Assembly (NCBI RefSeq): GCF_001429295.1
Contig: NZ_LMJL01000012.1
Coordinates: 1,366,987-1,430,986, forward strand
Length of the DNA stretch: 64,000 nucleotides
DNA from: Flavobacterium sp. Root935
GTDB taxonomy: Bacteria; Bacteroidota; Bacteroidia; Flavobacteriales; Flavobacteriaceae
Direction of reading: 5' to 3'
Within the stretch, counting starts at the first letter, position 1, and the number at the start of each line of letters is the position of its first letter. The notes below the pieces were generated by a model. That model saw nothing but the letters and a program-made list of their open reading frames with translations. It did no database searches and was not told the origin of the DNA. This document shows positions 53,710 to 61,600 of this stretch, piece by piece. A program made the translations under genes and the position numbers.

Positions 53710-56700
53710 ATGTTTCTCAACTGCCACTCTTTTCATTCCCTGCGCTACGGCACTATTCCGCTGGATGATCTGATAAAACAGGCAGCGGATTGCGGTGCCA
53801 CGGCAGCAGCTTTGACCGATATCAATACCGTAACAGGGATTTATGATTTTATAAAAGGCTGCCAGGCTCAAGGCATAAAACCGCTTGTTGGGATAGAATT
53901 CCGCTGCAGGCATAAATTTCGCTATATCGGGCTTGCTAAAAATGCAGCAGGGCTTGCCCGGATGAACCGCTTTCTGACCGATCATAATTTCAGCGGTGCT
54001 CCGCTTCCTGAAAAGGCGCCGGCTTTGGAATCGGTTTATTTTATTTATGGTCTGGAAAATGCGCCTGACCAGCTCGGCGAAAATGAATTTATAGGCATTG
54101 AGCCTGACCAGCTCGGAAAGCTTTTTATGCCTGAACTTAAAAAGAAGATCTCCAAAATGGTTATTCTTCGGCCAGTGGTATTCCGAACCAAAAGGGAATA
54201 CAACCTGCATAGGATCCTTCGCGCCGTTGACCTCAATGAGCTTCTCTCCAAACTCGGGCCCGATGACTGCTGCCGAAAATCGGATATCATGATTCCCGAA
54301 GCTGAACTTATCGGACTCTATAAAGATTATCCCGAGATCATCCAGAATACCCGGTACATCATCGAGCACTGTAATTTTAAGTATGATTTCGAGAGTCCGA
54401 AAAACAAAAAACATTATACCAAAAATAAAAAAGGAGACATTGCCCTTTTAACCACGCTGGCCGAAGAAGGTCTGGTATGGCGGTACGGACGCCATAATAC
54501 CGAAGCGAAAGCGCGTGTGGAGAAAGAGCTCAAAGTCATCAATGACCTTGAATTCAGCGGTTATTTTCTCATTACCTGGGATATCATACGCTACAGCAGC
54601 AGCCGCGGTTTTCTCCATATCGGAAGAGGCTCGGGCGCCAACAGCATTATTGCCTACTGTCTGGGAATAACAGACATCTGCCCTTTGGAACTTGACCTGT
54701 ATTTTGAGCGGTTTCTGAATGAGAACCGTAAAAGCCCACCCGATTTCGATATTGACTGGTCTTGGAAAGAGCGTGATGTGATCCTGAAATACATCTTTGA
54801 CCGCTACGGTTATGAGAATGTGGCTTTCTGCGGCACCAATGTGGAATTTAAATACCGCTCTATTTTCCGAGAGGTCGGCAAGGTTTTCGGACTGCCGAAA
54901 GACGAACTTGACCTGCTGGCCAAAAATCCCATGAAATTCCATGAGCCGAATTCCATTGTGAAACTTGTGCAGGAATACGGCATGATGCTCGAGAAATACC
55001 CCAACATGCGAAGCATGCACTCCTGCGGAATTCTGATATCGGAAGAGCCGCTGACCAATTACACCCCGCTGGAAATGCCTCCGAAAGGATTTCCGATAGT
55101 GCTCTTTGATATGCATACAGCTGAAGATATCGGTTTTGATAAATTTGACATACTCAGCCAGAGAGGAATCGGACATATTGATGATACCGTGAAAATAATT
55201 GAGCAGAACAGAGGCATTCGGATCAATATCCGCGACACAAGAATCTCAAAAAACGAACAGTCCGCAAACGTGTATCTTGCCGAGGGCAGGACAATAGGAT
55301 GCTTTTACATTGAAAGCCCGGCGATGCGCGGCCTATTGCGACGCCTGAAATGTGATAATTACAAGACACTTGTCGCCGCCTCTTCGATTATCCGTCCGGG
55401 TGTGGCGCAGTCGGGAATGATGAAGGAATACATCTTCCGACATAACAACCCGTCAAAATTTGAATATTTTCATCCCGTTTTCGAAAAGGAGCTTGGAGAA
55501 ACCTACGGCATTATGGTTTATCAGGAAGACGTGATCAAAATTGCCCTGCATTACGGAGGGCTTTCTGCCGCAGACGGAGATATCTTAAGACGTGCCATGT
55601 CGGGTAAAGGACGCTCAAAAGCCGCTTTGCAGAAAGTGAAGGACGACTTCTTTATTTCAGCCGCCGCAAAAGGGCATCCCGAAGCGCTGAGCCAGGAAAT
55701 CTACCGCCAAATCGAATCCTTTGCAGGCTATTCCTTCTGCAAGGCGCACTCTGCATCTTACGCCGTTGAAAGCTACCAGAGCCTTTATCTGAAAGTGCAC
55801 TACCCTGTTGAATTCATGGTAGCTGTGATCAATAATCAGGGAGGGTTTTACAGAACTGAAATCTATGTGCACGAAGCCAGAATGGCCGGCGCTGTTATCC
55901 ATACTCCCTGCGTGAATAAAAGCGCATATGAAACTGCTGTATACGGCAGCGATATTTATCTGGGCTTTATGCACCTGCAGGGCCTGGATTCCAAACTTTC
56001 GCAGTTCATCGCTTTTGAACGCGAAAGAAACGGCGTTTATAAGTCACTGGAGGATTTCATAAACAGGGTGCCGATGGGCATTGAGAATGTAAAGGTCCTC
56101 ATCTTTATAGGCGCTTTCCGCTTTACGGGAAAAACCAAAAATCAGCTGCTGGTTCAGGTAAGCCTTCTGATGAATAATTTCAAGCCAGAAAACCGCGGGC
56201 TTATGCTCATTGAGCAGCCCGCAAAAGAGTTCAACCTTCCGGTTCTGGAGCGCTCGGTATTTGAAGATGCCTTTGATGAAATAGAGCTTTTGAACTTTCC
56301 CATTTCCTGCACTGTATTTGATCTGCTGCAGACCAGACACCGCGGGGATGTGATGGTACGCGACCTCCTAAAATATCATAAAAAGCAGGTACGCATGCTG
56401 GCTTACCTGATCTCTACCAAGCAGGTGCCCACCAAAAGGGGCAATATGTATTTCGGGACATGGATCGACCATGAAGGAGCGTATTTTGATACGGCGCATT
56501 TTCCTGACAGCCTCATAAATAATCCTTTTCAGGGAGGCGGCTGCTACCTGCTTTTGGGAACCGTGGAAATTGACTATCATTTCCCGACCATCACCATTTC
56601 CAGAATGGCGAAAATGCCTTTCATTCCTGATCCCAGATATTCGGACTCCGACAAGAGGTATACCACCCAGCACAATATCAAGCAGGATGTCAGCAGCACA

Positions 56701-56763
56701 CACCGCCAGCCTTATCCGCAGGAGCATGAAATCAATCTGCCGCGCCACAGAATGAAATTATGA
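53710..56763 (+). CDS. DNA polymerase III alpha subunit-like (accessory DnaE)
   Basis: 1,017 residues, shorter than the replicative alpha subunit (about 1,160 in E. coli), consistent with an accessory or error-prone DnaE. It has an N-terminal PHP domain ('NCHSFHSLRYG' and ALTDINTVTG) and the polymerase core with the three catalytic aspartates D347 and D349 (PDFDIDW) and D480 (FDKFDILSQRG), then an HhH region. No exonuclease domain. It forms a two-gene operon with dinB, so it probably acts in SOS-type translesion synthesis, perhaps when the element arrives as single-stranded DNA. Not the host's replicative copy. Confidence 0.92.
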   Translation: MFLNCHSFHSLRYGTIPLDDLIKQAADCGATAAALTDINTVTGIYDFIKGCQAQGIKPLVGIEFRCRHKFRYIGLAKNAAGLARMNRFLTDHNFSGAPLPEKAPALESVYFIYGLENAPDQLGENEFIGIEPDQLGKLFMPELKKKISKMVILRPVVFRTKREYNLHRILRAVDLNELLSKLGPDDCCRKSDIMIPEAELIGLYKDYPEIIQNTRYIIEHCNFKYDFESPKNKKHYTKNKKGDIALLTTLAEEGLVWRYGRHNTEAKARVEKELKVINDLEFSGYFLITWDIIRYSSSRGFLHIGRGSGANSIIAYCLGITDICPLELDLYFERFLNENRKSPPDFDIDWSWKERDVILKYIFDRYGYENVAFCGTNVEFKYRSIFREVGKVFGLPKDELDLLAKNPMKFHEPNSIVKLVQEYGMMLEKYPNMRSMHSCGILISEEPLTNYTPLEMPPKGFPIVLFDMHTAEDIGFDKFDILSQRGIGHIDDTVKIIEQNRGIRINIRDTRISKNEQSANVYLAEGRTIGCFYIESPAMRGLLRRLKCDNYKTLVAASSIIRPGVAQSGMMKEYIFRHNNPSKFEYFHPVFEKELGETYGIMVYQEDVIKIALHYGGLSAADGDILRRAMSGKGRSKAALQKVKDDFFISAAAKGHPEALSQEIYRQIESFAGYSFCKAHSASYAVESYQSLYLKVHYPVEFMVAVINNQGGFYRTEIYVHEARMAGAVIHTPCVNKSAYETAVYGSDIYLGFMHLQGLDSKLSQFIAFERERNGVYKSLEDFINRVPMGIENVKVLIFIGAFRFTGKTKNQLLVQVSLLMNNFKPENRGLMLIEQPAKEFNLPVLERSVFEDAFDEIELLNFPISCTVFDLLQTRHRGDVMVRDLLKYHKKQVRMLAYLISTKQVPTKRGNMYFGTWIDHEGAYFDTAHFPDSLINNPFQGGGCYLLLGTVEIDYHFPTITISRMAKMPFIPDPRYSDSDKRYTTQHNIKQDVSSTHRQPYPQEHEINLPRHRMKL

Positions 56764-56990
56764 TTTTTTTTATGTAAATACCTAATAATAAATCAACTGT
56801 AAAATATACCACCTTCAGTATTTTCCGCAGTGGCTGTCCTATTTTCTGCATTACAGTGCAGTGCTCATTATTATTAGCATGAAATACAAATTCCATAAGG
56901 AACAATATGCCTCCTATATTGAACTATAAAATACTATCTTTACAATAAATGTTTACGAAATCATCCGGCAGACCTTAAAAATTTAAATTA

Positions 56991-58508
56991 GTGGCAAACC
57001 TACAAGCTTTTAATATTATAAGATTATTAGAAAATACAAATCTGATTAATGAACAGACCGCCTACAGAACTAAACTGATATCTGGCAAAAAAATTGAAGG
57101 CAGACTAGTGATTGACATTGATAAAATTAATGAACCAGTGACATTTTCTAACTGTGAGTTTGACGAAGTATTTATCAATAATGCTTCAATTGCCGCGATA
57201 GAATTCAATAACTGCACTTTTACTAAGGATTTTGACATAACCTATATAAAAACTCCCAGCTTAAGGCTGCACAGCTGTCATTTTCAGCAAAAAATATATA
57301 TTAGAAACTGCAGAATTGAAACTTTACATTTTCATAATACAGAATCCCAGAACGGGATAAATATTGAAGGAGGAATAATCCGGATTATTGACATTATACC
57401 AATAAATGAAAAAACTCAGTTTTCTATCATTGGAAAATTTCTTCTAATAGAATTTCTGGCTGTGCAGTCTACCTCAGGAGTAACCCTTCTGGCAGATAAA
57501 GCAATAATAAACAGCATTCATATCAACGGATATTATAATGTTTACTCGAGATTGAATTTCAACCAGGTTATCAATGAAAGAATCGAACTTGAAAACCTCA
57601 ACAATGACGGTAAAATTTATTTCACCCATTTGAAACCATCCGGAATAAAAGGCTTCCTAGACCCTCCATTGAAAAAGTATATGGAGATCTTTAAAGAATC
57701 AAAGGAAGCCCATCAAAAAGAAATTCAGTTTATTAATGAAATTTCGTCAAAACACAGTACTCTTGAACTCTTAATGGGCTATTTTCCTATTATTTACTTT
57801 AAAGATTTTATAGAAAAAAACTATTTCACGGATTTCCTTTTATACAAAGAACAGAAGGCTCTAAAATTCTCAATCAGTAATTCATCGGCTGGCGTTCTGG
57901 AATTAAAAAACATTCTTTTTGAGCAATACAAATTGGAGTTATTAAATTCCGATCTTTCTGGAGTGAAACTTATAAATTCAAACATCCCTGATATCGGCGT
58001 TTCAGATAATTATCTTAATTATTACAATGTTTATAATGATCTCTATTCCTCTGCAGTCAAACAAAACAATACCAAAGATAAAATCGAGTATTACCGGATT
58101 TCGCAGTACTATTTATACAGACATTTGAAATATGAGTCAGCATCGAAAAAGAATCATATCGGGTCCCTCATATCAATAAGTATTTCAAGACTTTACAGCA
58201 ATCATGGAACAGACTGGCTTAGGGCATGCTTTGCTACAATTCTAATTACATTATTATTTTTTATTTTATTCATTGCAAGCCTAAAGGAAATTACCGCTGA
58301 TTTATCCCTTAGTGGTTGTGGGTATTACCTTAAAATTTTCATTTCTTACTTTCCACAATTCATCAATCCCTTGCACAGGATAGATTTCATGTCGGAACTA
58401 AGTGCACCTGGCTACTGGAGTGCATTTTTCGATTTTCTTGGAAGAATTTTTATCAGTATTGGCATCTTTGAAATTGTTCGCTCTTTTAGAAAACACGTCA
58501 GGAATTAG
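56991..58508 (+). CDS. Beta-helix (pentapeptide-like) membrane protein
   Basis: 505 residues, GTG start (no ATG fits). Residues 25-230 are a run of short beta rungs such as 'TFSNCEFDEVFINNASIAAI' and 'EFNNCTFTKDF', the look of a pentapeptide-type or right-handed beta helix. A short second rung set follows near 295-330. The C-terminus has two or three membrane helices (about 403-425, 437-452, 477-495) ending in a basic tail (RSFRKHVRN). No signal peptide is seen, so the repeat is probably cytoplasmic and the C-terminus the anchor. It converges on the STAND gene; function unknown, membrane effector possible. Confidence 0.6.
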   Translation: MANLQAFNIIRLLENTNLINEQTAYRTKLISGKKIEGRLVIDIDKINEPVTFSNCEFDEVFINNASIAAIEFNNCTFTKDFDITYIKTPSLRLHSCHFQQKIYIRNCRIETLHFHNTESQNGINIEGGIIRIIDIIPINEKTQFSIIGKFLLIEFLAVQSTSGVTLLADKAIINSIHINGYYNVYSRLNFNQVINERIELENLNNDGKIYFTHLKPSGIKGFLDPPLKKYMEIFKESKEAHQKEIQFINEISSKHSTLELLMGYFPIIYFKDFIEKNYFTDFLLYKEQKALKFSISNSSAGVLELKNILFEQYKLELLNSDLSGVKLINSNIPDIGVSDNYLNYYNVYNDLYSSAVKQNNTKDKIEYYRISQYYLYRHLKYESASKKNHIGSLISISISRLYSNHGTDWLRACFATILITLLFFILFIASLKEITADLSLSGCGYYLKIFISYFPQFINPLHRIDFMSELSAPGYWSAFFDFLGRIFISIGIFEIVRSFRKHVRN

Positions 58509-58663
58509 AGCATTTTCAAATTGCTTATTATTTTTATGGTTAATAATAATGATGGTACGTACGCCTCTAAGTTACACTATTACACAGTACTTCCGTTTTA
58601 ATGATCTTGCCACAATTGCCAAGAAAATTCAACAAACAACTGTAACTTAGATCAAGCCATAAG

Positions 58664-61600
58664 CTACAAATCTATTTCTACAATACGATCAAAGTCGAAC
58701 CAAGTCATTTTGTTTTCAGCAATATATTCGTTGCTGGATCTTTCTAGTTTGATATGATAACAAAGCTTCATGTTATTAGTATTAAGATAATCAACCAAAA
58801 CATCCTTCTTTATTTTTAAATTAAAACCATTTGATTCCGGCTTATACCTTCTTCTGTCAGTGCCGGATGTACTTGCACTATTCCATCTACATGCCTGCAA
58901 AGGAAAATGGTCCTCTTTACTAATTATCTTCAAAAAACTCCTTTCTTCTATTCCAAATTTTACAAATACATCTGAAAGTAAATTAGCATTTACCAAATCC
59001 GGTTCACCTCTAAAATTGTTATGCGATAAGTGAATTAAAGCAGAAATATCTTTTTCATTGTAAAAAGAGCTGTTATAATTATGTGATGGGATTTCATGTG
59101 CATATTGGTTTTCTAACTCCAAATAAGGATTTTTTGATAATTTCTTTAATTTCCCTTCTTTATTTTTTAGAAATGCAGTTACTTCAAAGTAGCAGGTGCC
59201 ATGCAGTATTTTATATCTGTTAACTCTCTGGCTCCCGAATTCAGCTAAAGTAATGTAATCTTCCTCACGTGCAACCAGCTGGCTTACCAACGTTTCAAAA
59301 TCAGTATATCTTGTAAAATCTCCTTTAGAAATATTCTCTGGAATCCAGTTTATATAATCCGGTTTTGAAATTTCCCTATATAAAAGTTTTGAAGGATCAT
59401 ATACTCTGAAAAGAGTTTTTATTCTATCTGTAAAAATGGAATCAAAACTTCCTGCATTTATCCCGGCCCAAAAAGCTCTATTAATACTGCTTTTTAGCTC
59501 ATTGTAATAAGCCGAATGAATTTCAATTGCATCAAAATTGGTATTTATATTATACTTTCTGTGAACATTACTTTCCTGTTCTCTGTCATAATCCAGAAGT
59601 TTTTTTGCCGAAATATCCTTTCGAAGAAGATCTTGAATTGAAAATCCCTGTTTCTGATTTAAACTTATTTCCCTAATTAAGCGATTTTGAAGTGGGGTGT
59701 AAATAAATACATTTCCTTTGAGCTCAACATCTGGTTCGGTATTCTTTTCAAAAAATCCACATAACCATAAAAAACTTTTAGATAACCAGCCAGGCAATTT
59801 AGAATTCAGCTTTTGCATTTTCGAAATTTCATTAACCGATTTAAGCCTTGATAATTCACGTGGAGTTAAGAACACCTTTTCAGAATCATTTACCAATGTC
59901 AGCAGCAATCTGCATTCTTCCAAAATATTGAAATGCTCCTTTTTCAGCAGGGTTAACAGCTGTAACTTGAAAGGAGCTAGTATTGCTGGCTTTTTCAAAG
60001 CAAGTGCCTGCAATACCACTAAACTATATTCAATTTCATTATCATTACCCATTTCAATTCCAAATTTTACAAATAAGCTCAGATAGGTGCTGTCTTGCAT
60101 AACTAGATCCAGCATCGATTGCAAAGCAAGTTCTCTAACTTTAATAACTGGATAATTAAACAGCCATACTATGTGTTTTATAACGATTTCCGAAAAACTT
60201 AAGTCTTCTTTATATGCTGCCATAAATCCATACTTTGAAAGTTTTTCCGGAAGACCGGCTGCTAATTCCTTGTTATATAAAAGATTGGATTCATAGTATG
60301 TTTGCACAGCCTGATCGTCAAAATATGAATGATATTTTATAAGCTTGCCAACCGAGTTTGTCAAATCCGGTGAATAGCGGCCATTCTGCGAAATATAACT
60401 TTCCAGCAGAAACTTTTTCCCGAATGCCCAATCCATTTTTAAAACAGATTCAAAAATATCAAAATCAAGCTTTTCGGGATCATCGTCATTTTGAAACAAA
60501 ATACTGTCATATTCAAAATTAGATACAGACAAAACAATTTCCTTTGCCCTAGATGAATTAATGACCGTTAATCTATTGGCTATTTTTAGTAACGCTATTG
60601 ATCTTTTTCTGCCCTTACACCACTTATCAATAAAATCCGAAAGATCATTTAGATCGGCTGTAGAACATTGGTCAACTAGGTTCATTACCTCTTTATCATC
60701 CAGAATCTGATCGAATAAAACCACATACTTTGAATTTAGTTCCTCCCCAATTCTTTCAAGCCAGGGATTTATTTCCAGCTTTTCTTCTATGTAAATTGAA
60801 AGCAATTTCTCTGTAAACAAATTATCAATCGTGTCAACTAGATCATAAAACAGTCGTTTTATTTCATGCAGACTGATGTGAGTCGTAGAATCCAAATTAT
60901 TTAACGTGCTTTTGAGCAGGACCAGTCTTTTTGCAATTTTTTCCTTTTCATCATCGAAAATTAATTTGTCAGCATCATTCAGTTCTTGAGAAAAACCATT
61001 AAATAAATCTCCCAATGATTTGAGTTCCTTCCGCAAAATCTGATTTCTCTTGTTATACGTAAGTATGTCATGTGCAGAAACAATATATTGATTAAAACCT
61101 TTATTATCAGAATTATACAACGCAACAACCTGCTCAATTGGTAACTTTTCAAAGTGTCTGACAAACTTGTATTTTTCATCTTTGCTTTGCTCTTTTAAAA
61201 GTTCCTCTTTTGGTATCACAGCAGGAATCGTAATTGTAGGGAATGAATATAGGTCGGGATCAAGGCCGTTATCCGCTAAAAACTTCGAAAATTTAATCAA
61301 CTCCTTTTCGTCTTTAAGCTCAACTTCAAGATTATATTTAATAAGATCTAAGACGTTTTCAATAACGTCGTTATTATTAAAATGTATAGCTCTAAGCAGT
61401 ATTTTTTTTGCCAGATGGACAAAATATACATTCGAACTTCCAGTATCTTTTATTCGTATTATTGTCTTTACTACTGCAAGATAGAGAGCCAGATCATTTT
61501 CAGAACTCTCATTAATCAGTGGTTCAAATATTCTGCTCATGGCTTCTCCTCGGGCAATATTTGGCTCCTCCATTTGCAAAAGTGTAAAGCTGAGAGCTGG

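Noticed and set aside
53689..55176. Long minus-strand frames of about 240 codons opposite dnaE
   Set aside because: They are antisense to a gene with intact catalytic motifs. Long antisense frames are expected in the G+C-richer region.
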